Shown here in pieces: positions 1 through 7,581 of a DNA stretch of 64,000 nt. The notes under the pieces are model-generated. The model made no database searches. It saw only the letters and a list, made by a program, of their open reading frames with translations, and had not been told where the DNA came from. Source of the DNA: Helicobacter_J cappadocius (GTDB lineage Bacteria; Campylobacterota; Campylobacteria; Campylobacterales; Helicobacteraceae); the NCBI RefSeq assembly GCF_030686155.1, contig NZ_JAUPEV010000001.1, positions 124,001-188,000 on the forward strand, in the 5' to 3' direction. The translations under genes and the position numbers were made by a program. Numbering within the stretch: the stretch's first letter is position 1; every line of letters begins with the position of its first letter.

Positions 1-617
1 TTTTTATTATTTTTGACAGGTTGATTAGAATCTACAAACCGATAGGTAATCGCAAAAAGCTCACTCTCAAGCTCTCCCCAAAAATTCAACTCATCAATAG
101 AATAGATTTTAGTTCCACTTCTCCCGATATTGAGCTTGGTTTGATCTGTGCCTATAGAGAGTGCTTTTTGGTGTGCGTCATCTTGAAAGTCTGAATTTCC
201 ATAGAATTGATTTTGATAAAAATTCTGTGTATCTTGTGAAAAAATCACATCTGTATTGCTAGAACCTACTCGAGAGGTGGCAACATAGTCTATATGAAAA
301 GTTTTGGTGAGAAATCTTTGAAATTTGATATAGCCATCTTTAATTTGATAGCCTACATCTACGCTATCAGAGAGAATATTCAGAAGTGCTTCTAATTTTT
401 GAGATTTTATATTTAAAATAAGTTTTTGATTTTTTAAAAGTTCTTTGATTTGCGAATCTCCATAAACAATACTGAATGAACATTCATTAGCAACCTCTTC
501 AATAATCTCTTGAGCAGACATATCTTGATGTGTAGAAAGGCTAAATTCCTTATCATTACATAAATCTAAGGCCGATGAAAATGACAATAAAAGTCCTAAA
601 AATAAGATTTTTTTCAT
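1..617 (-). CDS. Secretin of a type II secretion/type IV pilus-like machine (CtsD/PilQ/MshL type), 3' part cut by window edge
   Basis: Reading back from the ATG at 615-617, the frame is open to the window edge (about 205 codons seen). A hydrophobic signal peptide (MKKILFLGLLLSFSSAL) is followed by a short N-terminal secretin-type domain, with the pattern of two small alternating strand/helix repeats and a segment with KLILNIKSQKLEALLNIL, typical of the secretin STN/N0 fold that meets inner-membrane partners. The pore-forming C-terminal part lies outside the window. The start overlaps the stop of the upstream gene by one base (TGATG) and has a good ribosome site (GGGGAG). It is the last visible gene of a run encoding pseudopilins and assembly proteins, which supports outer-membrane pore function. 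Whether the machine takes up DNA (as Cts in Campylobacter) or secretes is inference. Confidence 0.75.
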   Translation of the reverse strand, partial: MKKILFLGLLLSFSSALDLCNDKEFSLSTHQDMSAQEIIEEVANECSFSIVYGDSQIKELLKNQKLILNIKSQKLEALLNILSDSVDVGYQIKDGYIKFQRFLTKTFHIDYVATSRVGSSNTDVIFSQDTQNFYQNQFYGNSDFQDDAHQKALSIGTDQTKLNIGRSGTKIYSIDELNFWGELESELFAITYRFVDSNQPVKNNK

Positions 618-1006
618 CACTCCCCTTTTATAATAGGATTTTTATTTATACTAAATAATGCTCTGCTGTTTTTATTTCTAGCGGATTGCACTTTAAAGAG
701 ATTAGATTTTTTGGGGTTAATATATAATCGCAAAACATCATTAGAGCTTTTAATCACAACCAAATCGTTAGCTATCTCAGATATTTTATATTTTAGAAAA
801 TAATCACCCTTTTTATACCACTTTCCATTAATCTTTGCCTTTTTGTTGAATATCATTTCTAAGAAAATTTTTTGAGTGATATTTGGACTAAAAAAATTCT
901 GTATTTTTTGTGGCACAATCACAATAGCAGGAAGCTCAAACTCTTCTCCCGATCCAGCAGAAACACCGATCAAACACAAAATAAAAATATTTCTTAAAGA
1001 TTCCAC
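617..1006 (-). CDS. Small exported protein in pilus/secretion operon (PilP/GspC-like position)
   Basis: About 129 residues if started at GTG 1004-1006, which has AGGA at good spacing and gives a clean signal peptide (MESLRNIFILCLIGVSAG) followed by a basic, beta-rich periplasmic part. A longer TTG start at 1042 adds a hydrophilic leader in front of the signal and looks wrong. It overlaps the end of the preceding PilO/GspM-like gene by 13 bases and the secretin start by 1 base. Position between an inner-membrane coiled-coil protein and the secretin, plus the size, match PilP/GspC-type linkers that join the inner-membrane platform to the secretin. The sequence itself is not recognisable to me as a named family, so the role is inferred from context. 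Confidence 0.6.
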   Translation of the reverse strand: MESLRNIFILCLIGVSAGSGEEFELPAIVIVPQKIQNFFSPNITQKIFLEMIFNKKAKINGKWYKKGDYFLKYKISEIANDLVVIKSSNDVLRLYINPKKSNLFKVQSARNKNSRALFSINKNPIIKGE

Positions 1007-1551
1007 AATAAAGTTCCTAAATTTGCTAGATGAAGGGTGCAATCAATCCTTTCATTGTTGGGTTTGAGCTCAAGGTCTTGAATAAAAACAAAGTAATGCT
1101 CTTCAATAAGACGAATAAATTCGACAATATCTTCAAATTTTCCATTTATTGTAAATACAATATTCTTATCCTCTAAGATCATATCAGAGACAATATCTAG
1201 TTTTAGATCTTGAGTAAGTCTTGTAATAATACCGAGTATATCGTAGTCTGTTTTTGAAGCCTGTTTGAATACAAAAAGATTTTTTTGTAGGGCTTGAGTT
1301 TTACTAACAATATCTTCTTGAGATGCACTAGGAGATATTTTTTTAAGACGTTGGACATTTTGAGAAAAAATAAATTTTGCTTGTTCATAAGCGTTTTTTT
1401 TATTATTCAAAAAATCAGCGCTAGGTGGAATGATACAAAGATAAACGATACAAAACATAACTCCAATCGCACTAATCAAAATCAAATAAAGTTCTTTTTT
1501 TGTCCGTGCATCAAGAAATGCATCTAAGTATTTCAAAAAACTATAGAACAT
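994..1551 (-). CDS. PilO/GspM-like inner-membrane assembly protein
   Basis: About 185 residues. A short cytoplasmic N-terminus precedes one membrane span (LYLILISAIGVMFCIVYLCI), then a charged coiled-coil-like segment (residues about 50-95) and an alpha/beta C-terminal half, the usual plan of PilO/GspM proteins that brace the assembly platform. The ATG at 1549-1551 is preferred to the TTG 15 bases upstream because both give the same domain and ATG is the standard codon. It overlaps the upstream GspL/PilMN-like gene by 11 bases, which implies translational coupling. Assignment rests on topology, size and gene order rather than on a diagnostic motif. Confidence 0.6.
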   Translation of the reverse strand: MFYSFLKYLDAFLDARTKKELYLILISAIGVMFCIVYLCIIPPSADFLNNKKNAYEQAKFIFSQNVQRLKKISPSASQEDIVSKTQALQKNLFVFKQASKTDYDILGIITRLTQDLKLDIVSDMILEDKNIVFTINGKFEDIVEFIRLIEEHYFVFIQDLELKPNNERIDCTLHLANLGTLLWNL

Positions 1552-2818
1552 TTGAAATCCACACAATCTTTGTCATAAGTGCTTGATTGTTTTTAAAAAT
1601 TCCATTGCTATATATTTTTTCATTTTGAAGGGGGGATTTTGTGTTCACTAAAATCAAAGGAGTATTGCTCAAGTCCTGCATAAAATCAACAAGATCTTGT
1701 TCTGACTTACTAGCAATATCAAGCTCTAAAACCTGAATATTTTCCACAATATCGCTTGTGAAATAAAATTTTTTTACAAAGATATCTTTCCCTGCCAAAC
1801 GTTTGGATATCTCTGCAATTATATTATAACGTGGGGTATAGGAAGTCTGGATTTTTTGCAAAGAATGGAGATGATTTTGTAATTGATTTTGAGCTTTTGT
1901 TTGCTCAAAAACAGTCGTATTATTTTTACTAGAAGTATTTATGGATTGGAGAATTTGATTGTTTTGTAATTGGAGGGATTTAATTTGATGATTGAGATAA
2001 ATTCCATAACCTATTTTGCCCAATGGCAACAATAACATCAATCCAACAAAACAAGCAATCTTTATTAGCATTGAAAATGTTTTACTTCCTTTTAGAGGAT
2101 GATTATCCAAGCAGTGCAAAATTGGCAAATCTTGACTTTTTTGTTTTTGAAAATATTCAAAACAAAGATATGGCAATGGGTGAGAACTTTTGGTAATTTC
2201 GCTCAAGGAATATATCGGAATATCTGCCTCAAAATTCTTACTTCCATTGCAAACAAGTAGAGATATTTTTGAATAGATCGTTTGAATATAATGCAATGCC
2301 CTATCAATATCTTCTTGTCCGACAATAAAAGTATGATAAACAAAATTACCTTGATAATAAAAAACAAGACTATCTTCAAATAAAAATAGGCTCGATTCCC
2401 TATATTTATCTTCCAAAGCCATAGGCAAAAAAATATCAGGAATAAAAAAACTAACTGGAATATCTAAGTCGTGTTTGATGGTATTTTTCTCATATCTAAT
2501 TTCTTGATTTTTTGCATAGATATGATAGATAAACTCTAAGGACTTTTCTTCTACAATATAACTAAAAATATAGTCTTTTTGTGGTTGAAAAAAACCTTCT
2601 TGAATACATTTAGCATATAAATAGTCTCTTATATTTGAGACTTTAAATAAGTCAGTTTTTTTGATATTTAACTGATATTTTAAAAGCTCTCTAGCCTTTA
2701 TGTCGGTGATAAAGACATCATTTTTAGAAATTTTCGCAGGATTTAAGTCAATATCAAAATATAAGTTAGTTTGTTTTTCTAGATAAATAATATTACTTTT
2801 TTTATTCATAGGAATCAT
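1541..2818 (-). CDS. GspL/PilM-PilN-like cytoplasmic-transmembrane assembly protein
   Basis: A 425-residue protein. The first 240 residues are cytoplasmic and resemble the actin-like PilM/GspL half only in general pattern. One membrane span follows at about 248-272 (IACFVGLMLLLPLGKIGYGI), then a Gln/Asn-rich coiled coil and a small C-terminal periplasmic domain, as in PilN or the GspL tail. The combination suggests that PilM and PilN functions are joined in one chain. Start ATG 2816-2818 has AAGG 11 bases upstream, and a -10-like TTATAA lies just before it, so transcription may restart here after the 66-base gap from the pseudopilin genes. It would link the motor ATPase (not in the window) to the periplasmic parts. 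Confidence 0.55.
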   Translation of the reverse strand: MIPMNKKSNIIYLEKQTNLYFDIDLNPAKISKNDVFITDIKARELLKYQLNIKKTDLFKVSNIRDYLYAKCIQEGFFQPQKDYIFSYIVEEKSLEFIYHIYAKNQEIRYEKNTIKHDLDIPVSFFIPDIFLPMALEDKYRESSLFLFEDSLVFYYQGNFVYHTFIVGQEDIDRALHYIQTIYSKISLLVCNGSKNFEADIPIYSLSEITKSSHPLPYLCFEYFQKQKSQDLPILHCLDNHPLKGSKTFSMLIKIACFVGLMLLLPLGKIGYGIYLNHQIKSLQLQNNQILQSINTSSKNNTTVFEQTKAQNQLQNHLHSLQKIQTSYTPRYNIIAEISKRLAGKDIFVKKFYFTSDIVENIQVLELDIASKSEQDLVDFMQDLSNTPLILVNTKSPLQNEKIYSNGIFKNNQALMTKIVWISNVL

Positions 2819-2884
2819 TATGATAATACCTTATAATAAAATCAATTCAGTATTATTTCAATTTTTTACTTAAAAATATATATT

Positions 2885-3304
2885 TTACAAATCTGGTTTT
2901 TTCTCTGTAAGTAAATACGTTCTAGCCAATGTCCTTTGGACTTGTGATGTTCGGAGATTTATAGCTTGTATATAAATATGTATCTCATAGCCATCATCTA
3001 TGTCAAAAAGATTGTATCCTCCCTTATATTCTTTATCAAATATAAACTCATCATTATCACATTGTTCTTTGGTCAAAGTCTTTAGACATAATTTTGCCAT
3101 TTCTAAAATACTTTGAACATAAAGGGATGACTGATACTTTAAATGTGAATTACTCATAGCATCTATACGTACTCCTTGCATTCTTAGTGAAGCCGTAGAA
3201 ATATAAGCAACTGCCAACAAAACCATCAAAGCATAAAAAAGTCCTTGTGCCTTTGAATATTTCAAAAAACCTCTTGAATAAAAAAATTTCTTGAATAATT
3301 TCAT
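2885..3304 (-). CDS. Pseudopilin-like protein lacking the usual Glu5 (minor pilin/GspK-like)
   Basis: About 139 residues from ATG 3302-3304. Upstream in-frame codons would reach back into the preceding gene and are rejected. The N-terminus is basic (MKLFKKFFYSRGFLKYSKAQG), followed by a hydrophobic stretch LFYALMVLLAVAYIS and a hydrophilic C-terminal domain with two close cysteines. This is the layout of a prepilin with a Gly before the hydrophobic segment, but the residue at +5 is Leu instead of Glu. Loss of Glu5 is known for tip pseudopilins of the GspK class. It starts four bases after the stop of a canonical prepilin gene and belongs to the same run. Cleavage by a prepilin peptidase is inferred, not shown. 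Confidence 0.6.
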   Translation of the reverse strand: MKLFKKFFYSRGFLKYSKAQGLFYALMVLLAVAYISTASLRMQGVRIDAMSNSHLKYQSSLYVQSILEMAKLCLKTLTKEQCDNDEFIFDKEYKGGYNLFDIDDGYEIHIYIQAINLRTSQVQRTLARTYLLTEKKPDL

Positions 3305-3308
3305 TTCT

Positions 3309-3806
3309 TCAAAAATAAAGCAATCGAATAAATTTGTATCTACACAATGTTTTTTTCTTTGGCTTTGTACACAATCTGATTTTAAATATATTATCCATCC
3401 GCATAATTTCAAACTCATCTACTCCATCAAGCATCAAAAATCCATCAAAATACAAAGAATTTTGATTCAAAGTTAATGTGTGAGAAGTTTTAAGTGAAGA
3501 TCCTAAGGTATCTTTCAAAGAGGGTTTTGAATCCAAAAAATCACTATCCCAAGACATAAAATTTTTGCCATAACTGATAGAGTTTTTTGACGCTTCCAAA
3601 AGATAAGCCTCTAGTGCATCAAGAGTATTGTTCATTTGCAACTCAAGACTTAGAGCACGTGAATGCTTTATATTGTCTTCTTGGATGTAAAAAAGTATTT
3701 TTGCACTCAAGATCAAAACCACTCCCAATACCATAAGACCAAGCACAATCTCGACCAAAACAAAAGCACCACGAATTCCTGTAGATGCCCTATCATAGAT
3801 TATCAT
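3309..3806 (-). CDS. Prepilin-like protein (minor pseudopilin)
   Basis: About 165 residues. The leader MIIYDRASTGIRGA ends in a probable prepilin peptidase site followed by FVLVEIVLGLMVLGVVLIL, with Phe at +1 and Glu at +5 of the mature protein, the class III signal of type IV pilins and type II secretion pseudopilins. The -1 residue would be Ala, a tolerated variant of Gly. The C-terminal domain is soluble and holds a basic two-cysteine segment (RLCTKPKKKTLC). It overlaps the upstream prepilin gene by 14 bases and is followed closely by a third pseudopilin, so three minor pilins are probably made together and form the initiating tip complex. Confidence 0.7.
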   Translation of the reverse strand: MIIYDRASTGIRGAFVLVEIVLGLMVLGVVLILSAKILFYIQEDNIKHSRALSLELQMNNTLDALEAYLLEASKNSISYGKNFMSWDSDFLDSKPSLKDTLGSSLKTSHTLTLNQNSLYFDGFLMLDGVDEFEIMRMDNIFKIRLCTKPKKKTLCRYKFIRLLYF

Positions 3807-4152
3807 TTGTTTTCTCTAAGATAATATTAGGAATAAAATACTGATAGGTTATACCTATTGTAGGTGATTGTATCAAAACCCCTTTATAAATATACCCATT
3901 TTTCGACTCTATTGAAAAATCATTTGCATTGGTTTTTGAGATAATAGCTTCTTCCATCAGTTCTTGTGCTTGATACAAAGGGCTCTGATTAAAGACATTA
4001 TTTTTGATTCTTTGCTGATAAATCTTATAAAATAAATTAAATCCTATACCTAAAATAACAATAGCCATCAACAATTCAATAGTAACATAGGCTTTATGGA
4101 TGTTTTGCTGCAAAGAACTCTTTTTCCAGAGTGATTGTTTTATCCACTCCAT
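3793..4152 (-). CDS. Prepilin-like protein (minor pseudopilin, PulG/GspI-like)
   Basis: About 119 residues. After a basic leader comes AYVTIELLMAIVILGIGF, which has Glu at +5 if cleavage is just before Ala-Tyr or between Ala and Tyr, and then a small soluble domain with a conserved-looking motif of aromatic residues. The ATG at 4150-4152 overlaps the upstream FixH-like gene by 59 bases. A TTG at 4111-4113 would give a 13-residue shorter and more typical leader, so the true start is uncertain. It directly joins the cbb3 oxidase operon to the pilus genes, with no room for a promoter between them. Confidence 0.65.
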   Translation of the reverse strand: MEWIKQSLWKKSSLQQNIHKAYVTIELLMAIVILGIGFNLFYKIYQQRIKNNVFNQSPLYQAQELMEEAIISKTNANDFSIESKNGYIYKGVLIQSPTIGITYQYFIPNIILEKTNDNL

Positions 4153-4765
4153 CTTGATTATATGATATTTCTAAACTCACACGCCATCTACCCTCCAAAA
4201 TCTGCTTAGAATCTTTTGAGAGTGTGAGATTAAAATCCCTGCTCACACAACTCATTTTATCACACTCCAACTCCCCTATATCCATTTTTTCTTTAGCATA
4301 ATAACGTTGCAAAAAAACTATTGTTCTTATATTTGAAATAGGAGAAGATGAGAAGTCCCCAGATGTAGAATTTTTAGAAGACTTTGATACCGCTTTTGGA
4401 ACAAAATCTACATAGATTTTATTGGGCTTATCAGTAAATAACTGTGCTTTTTGATTTTTCTTTTCATCAGCAAGTCTTGAACCATTCCCTTTTATTTCAT
4501 AATTCATTAGTGGCTGATTTTCCAATCTAGCTAGAGGCTTTTGATTTACATCTATGTAGATAGAATATTGAGCCTGAAACGCTTTAGTATTCTTTATGAT
4601 TGGGTTAATATCTTTTTCAACCTGTTGATATTTTTTTCCACCATAAGCAATTTCTTCAAGATCTGGATGCCCAGAAGACAAAACCACAAGTCTCACCAAT
4701 AAAACCACACCAATAACAATCACTGCCAAAATACCAAAAGGCCATAAATTAAGTTTCTTTTTCAT
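4094..4765 (-). CDS. FixH-like cbb3 oxidase assembly/membrane protein
   Basis: A 223-residue protein with one N-terminal membrane span (LWPFGILAVIVIGVVLLVRLVVL) and a large periplasmic domain. The WPFG entry into the span, the short segment after it with a conserved Tyr (KKYQQVEKDIN) and the position behind ccoNOQP fit the FixH family, which works with the copper ATPase FixI/CcoI in assembling cbb3 oxidase. The periplasmic domain is longer than in classical FixH and carries two near cysteines (LECDKMSCVS). The start has GAGG at ideal spacing. The FixH name is a pattern match from memory and needs a profile search. Confidence 0.5.
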   Translation of the reverse strand: MKKKLNLWPFGILAVIVIGVVLLVRLVVLSSGHPDLEEIAYGGKKYQQVEKDINPIIKNTKAFQAQYSIYIDVNQKPLARLENQPLMNYEIKGNGSRLADEKKNQKAQLFTDKPNKIYVDFVPKAVSKSSKNSTSGDFSSSPISNIRTIVFLQRYYAKEKMDIGELECDKMSCVSRDFNLTLSKDSKQILEGRWRVSLEISYNQDGVDKTITLEKEFFAAKHP

Positions 4766-4806
4766 TTTTTCCTCAATGAATGAATTTTAACACAAAAAGC
4801 AAAACT

Positions 4807-5403
4807 TCAAGTTTTTTTCTTTGTGCTACCAAAAAAATAAGCCCACGCAAACAAACCAATCAAGGCAATCAACATTGCCCATATGATATAATGTACTATC
4901 TCTCTAGATTCATCTTTGGGAAAATTTTCATCAAATTTTATGCCATATTTATCGCTGATTTTATCAGCAATAATCGAATACACATTCAAAATAGCTGCAG
5001 AGATAGAATTAGGGGTAAATTCAGAATCTTTCTTGGGGTCGGGTAAAAGAGGAGCCATATATTCAAAAAACATTTTTTCAGTATCAAAAGTAGATCTAGC
5101 ATCATCACTTAAAACTATATCAACTTTTTTTGACTTGGCAAAAAAGAATATAACACTATAAGGAGGAGTTAGTTTTGAGAGAATATGATCTTGATATTCC
5201 ATCCTATCTTTTTTTGTAGAAAGTTCAACCGTATCAACCACATCTACATACAGAGAAAAGCCCGTTTTATGCTTTATTTCAGTGGAAAGCTTATTGACAA
5301 AATCTACTGATTTTGGAACAAAAAGACCACCCTGATTATCTAGAACAAAGACTTCCCCCATAAGAGGGAAAAGTAAAAAACAGACGAGCCAAAATATTTT
5401 CAC
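4807..5403 (-). CDS. Exported TPM-domain-like membrane protein behind ccoP
   Basis: A 198-residue protein that starts with GTG (5401-5403) and a signal peptide (MKIFWLVCFLLFPLMGEVF). The middle part has the strand/helix run typical of TPM domains: an N-terminal VLDNQGGLF, then a KHKTGFSLYVDVV strand, later VIFFFAKSKKVDIVLSDDA, and an alpha-helical end. One C-terminal membrane span (YIIWAMLIALIGLFAWAYFF) anchors it with a short basic tail inside. No separate ribosome site is seen, so translation is probably coupled to the 36-residue gene six bases upstream. Conserved position behind cbb3 oxidase genes in this phylum suggests a part in oxidase or membrane-complex maintenance. Function unknown. 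Confidence 0.55.
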   Translation of the reverse strand: MKIFWLVCFLLFPLMGEVFVLDNQGGLFVPKSVDFVNKLSTEIKHKTGFSLYVDVVDTVELSTKKDRMEYQDHILSKLTPPYSVIFFFAKSKKVDIVLSDDARSTFDTEKMFFEYMAPLLPDPKKDSEFTPNSISAAILNVYSIIADKISDKYGIKFDENFPKDESREIVHYIIWAMLIALIGLFAWAYFFGSTKKKT

Positions 5404-5409
5404 TTGTTG

Positions 5410-5520
5410 CTATACCAAGAATAAAAATAAATTTGGGACAAAAGGAATGACGATTGCCATAATAATGGTTAAAACAATAAAAAAGGCTAAGATTTTTTCA
5501 AGTCCTGTGAATTTCATCAT
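5410..5520 (-). CDS. 36-residue single-span membrane peptide in cco operon
   Basis: A short frame from ATG 5518-5520 to TAG 5410-5412, with a second ATG right behind the first. It is preceded by GGAGTAA, the same ribosome site and double ATG layout as the DUF4006 gene 8 bases upstream. The product is a basic N-terminus (MMKFTGLEKI) followed by one hydrophobic span to the end (LAFFIVLTIIMAIVIPFVP and a short LFLFLV tail). It fills the only gap in an otherwise gap-free operon, which argues that it is translated. It could be a small subunit or assembly peptide of the cbb3 oxidase, similar in size to CcoM/CcoH-type peptides. This is inferred from size and place. Confidence 0.6.
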   Translation of the reverse strand: MMKFTGLEKILAFFIVLTIIMAIVIPFVPNLFLFLV

Positions 5521-5527
5521 TTACTCC

Positions 5528-5731
5528 TTATTGCTCTATTTTGTAATGATTGACATTTTCTTTGCTTTTCATCTTAATACTGGCTTGATTGTCAATTTTA
5601 TAATAGTTGGTAGCTTGAGATTTTTGAACATTTACTGCCGCATAACCAAGTCCAACGGCTAAGCCTACAACCAAAAGAACAGCGACTATATACCCTAATA
5701 ATCCATTGATTCCAAATAGTCCATTCATCAT
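5528..5731 (-). CDS. DUF4006 family small membrane protein
   Basis: A 67-residue protein with a short N-terminus (MMNGLFGINGLLG), one span (YIVAVLLVVGLAVGLGYAAV) and a hydrophilic tail. It matches the small DUF4006 protein found right behind ccoP in Campylobacter and Helicobacter, as I remember it. Two adjacent ATG codons are possible; the second (5726-5728) has the better spacing to AGGAG. The operon position implies work with cbb3 oxidase, but no activity is known to me. Confidence 0.7.
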   Translation of the reverse strand: MMNGLFGINGLLGYIVAVLLVVGLAVGLGYAAVNVQKSQATNYYKIDNQASIKMKSKENVNHYKIEQ

Positions 5732-5738
5732 TTACTCC

Positions 5739-6653
5739 TTACTCATCACTTAAAGGTTGCAAAGAACCTATATAAGCAGCAATTGCCTTTATCTGTGTAT
5801 CTGTAAAATTTCGATACGCAAAAGAAGGCATTTCGCCTATATTTCCTTTTTTGCCGTGTTCTAAAACATTTTTAACAAAATCAAAAGTTCCATATTTTCT
5901 CAAATCAGCCGCAAATCCATCGATTCCATTGGCATTTCCGCTACCATCAGGTCCATGACAACTCGCACAATTATCATCAAACGCTTTTTTGCCTTTTTTA
6001 ATTTCATCTTGAATGGCTAATTTTTTATCAGAATCTTTAATGTCATTGATATTTTTCTTCTTATCAGAGAGTACATTCATCACATAAACAGCTATAGCTT
6101 TTGCATCTTCTTTGCTAATAGCTCCTTCAAAAGATGGCATATCTCCTGCCATATATCCCAATCCTGCACTTCCATGCTCAATGGTGTAAATAATGCCTTC
6201 TTCCTTGCCCCATCGATGAAGATTTTGAGCCTTCCCATGCATTCCTTCAGCATCAATGCCATGACACTGAGAACACTGAACCAAAAATATACCTTCACCC
6301 ATTTGCACAAGATCGGTATTATCTAGATTTTGCCATTTTTCTTCAAACTTTTTGTTATGAGCATCAACCTGTTGATTATAATCCCCAATCTGAGAATAAG
6401 AATTCAAAGGATACCCCACAAATATATACCAAAAACCCCAAACAATCAAAGCTAAAAAGCACACAGCCCATCCAACAGGAAGATTGTTTTTAAATTCTGC
6501 AATCCCATCCCATTTATGATCTGTTAGCTCACCTTCAGCCTTTGAGTCACGCATTTTCTTTATCAACGAACCAGCGATAAATATGGTTAATACCAAAATA
6601 ACTATCGCGGCAATTAATGCAAATAAATTTACATTATCGCTTAACCATCCCAT
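5739..6653 (-). CDS. ccoP: cbb3-type cytochrome c oxidase subunit III, dihaem cytochrome c (CcoP)
   Basis: A 304-residue protein. Two N-terminal spans (about 10-30 and 63-82) anchor a periplasmic part with two cytochrome c domains, each with one haem-binding motif: CSQCH at about residue 127 and CASCH at about 229. Met ligands are likely in the GDMPSF and GEMPSF segments. It receives electrons from cytochrome c and passes them to CcoO and the CcoN catalytic core. Length and two-span plan agree with campylobacterote CcoP. It lies 10 bases after ccoQ, with AGGAG before the ATG, as the fourth gene of the ccoNOQP order. Confidence 0.95.
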   Translation of the reverse strand: MGWLSDNVNLFALIAAIVILVLTIFIAGSLIKKMRDSKAEGELTDHKWDGIAEFKNNLPVGWAVCFLALIVWGFWYIFVGYPLNSYSQIGDYNQQVDAHNKKFEEKWQNLDNTDLVQMGEGIFLVQCSQCHGIDAEGMHGKAQNLHRWGKEEGIIYTIEHGSAGLGYMAGDMPSFEGAISKEDAKAIAVYVMNVLSDKKKNINDIKDSDKKLAIQDEIKKGKKAFDDNCASCHGPDGSGNANGIDGFAADLRKYGTFDFVKNVLEHGKKGNIGEMPSFAYRNFTDTQIKAIAAYIGSLQPLSDE

Positions 6654-6663
6654 AATGTCTCCT

Positions 6664-6873
6664 TTAATTGTTTTGTTTGTTTTCCCTTGGCTCTATCAAT
6701 TCATCATCCAAGTTATCTTTAAGTGCTAAATCTGCATATCTCTCATAATCTACAATACCCTTTTTTTGTTTGACATACATACTTACGATATATGTATATA
6801 AAAATATTACAAGCAAAATAGTAGCCACAAAATATGCAATAGCCCTTATAGACTCAAGAGATTCGAGATTCAT
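6664..6873 (-). CDS. ccoQ: cbb3-type cytochrome c oxidase small subunit (CcoQ)
   Basis: About 69 residues with one membrane span (AIAYFVATILLVIFLYTYIVSMY) and an acidic, hydrophilic tail containing a KGIVDYERYADLAL segment typical of CcoQ. ATG 6871-6873 is chosen over the GTG just before it because AAGGAG sits six bases upstream of the ATG. CcoQ stabilises the oxidase complex. The gene is in the standard place between ccoO and ccoP, with short spacers on both sides. Confidence 0.9.
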   Translation of the reverse strand: MNLESLESIRAIAYFVATILLVIFLYTYIVSMYVKQKKGIVDYERYADLALKDNLDDELIEPRENKQNN

Positions 6874-6883
6874 CACATTCTCC

Positions 6884-7567
6884 TTATTTTTTTATCCTGG
6901 ACTGACCAAGACTATTGAGATAGGCTATAAGTGCAACGATTTCTTTGACTTCACCTTTTTCATAAGCTTCTTTGACTTGTTGGTTTTTCATATGACTTAC
7001 AATATCACCTGCTTCTTTCATAAACTCTTCTTTTGCTTGAGTAATATTGCCCAAAGGAACACCATTTTCAGTATCATAAGGAACTCCAAATACAACTTTT
7101 TGTGTATAAGCTTCAGCATAAGCTGTATCAAAATCCACATCTTTTTTAAAGAGATAATGATATGCAGGCATAATAGAACCCGGAACTACGCTCGTAGGCT
7201 GCCACATATGATTTTCGTGCCAATCTGTTGTCCTACTATCGCCCACTCTATGGAGATCAGGTCCTGTTCGTTTAGAACCCCATAAAAAAGGTCTGTCATA
7301 AGCATATTCACCACTAAGGCTATAAGCTCCATATCTATCAGTCTCTGACTGAAAAGGTCTAATAAGCTGTGAATGACAATTGTAACATCCTTCAGAAATA
7401 TAAACTTGTCTTCCTGCAGTCTGCAACACGGTATAAGGTTGCAAACCTTCTATAGGTCTTGAAGATTTCATAAAATCAGGCAAAATCTCTACCAATCCAG
7501 CTACAGAAAATACCAGCAAAAACGCCACCGTAAAAAAGAATGGATTTTTTTCTAACCAACTAAACAT
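6884..7567 (-). CDS. ccoO: cbb3-type cytochrome c oxidase subunit II, monohaem cytochrome c (CcoO)
   Basis: A 227-residue protein anchored by one N-terminal span (FFFTVAFLLVFSVAGLVEILP), followed by the haem c motif CYNCH at about residue 58 and the RPFQSETDRYG and SKRTGPDLHRVG segments that are typical of CcoO/FixO. The distal Met is probably in GSIMPAY. It takes electrons from CcoP and hands them to CcoN. It follows ccoN by 14 bases, with a purine-rich ribosome site GGGGG before the ATG. Confidence 0.95.
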   Translation of the reverse strand: MFSWLEKNPFFFTVAFLLVFSVAGLVEILPDFMKSSRPIEGLQPYTVLQTAGRQVYISEGCYNCHSQLIRPFQSETDRYGAYSLSGEYAYDRPFLWGSKRTGPDLHRVGDSRTTDWHENHMWQPTSVVPGSIMPAYHYLFKKDVDFDTAYAEAYTQKVVFGVPYDTENGVPLGNITQAKEEFMKEAGDIVSHMKNQQVKEAYEKGEVKEIVALIAYLNSLGQSRIKK

Positions 7568-7581
7568 AATTTACCCCCTTA

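Noticed and set aside
3305..3418. Longer start of the pseudopilin at 2885-3304
   Set aside because: The upstream codons run through the coding end of the preceding prepilin in another frame, and they would put a 38-residue cysteine-rich leader before the basic prepilin start.
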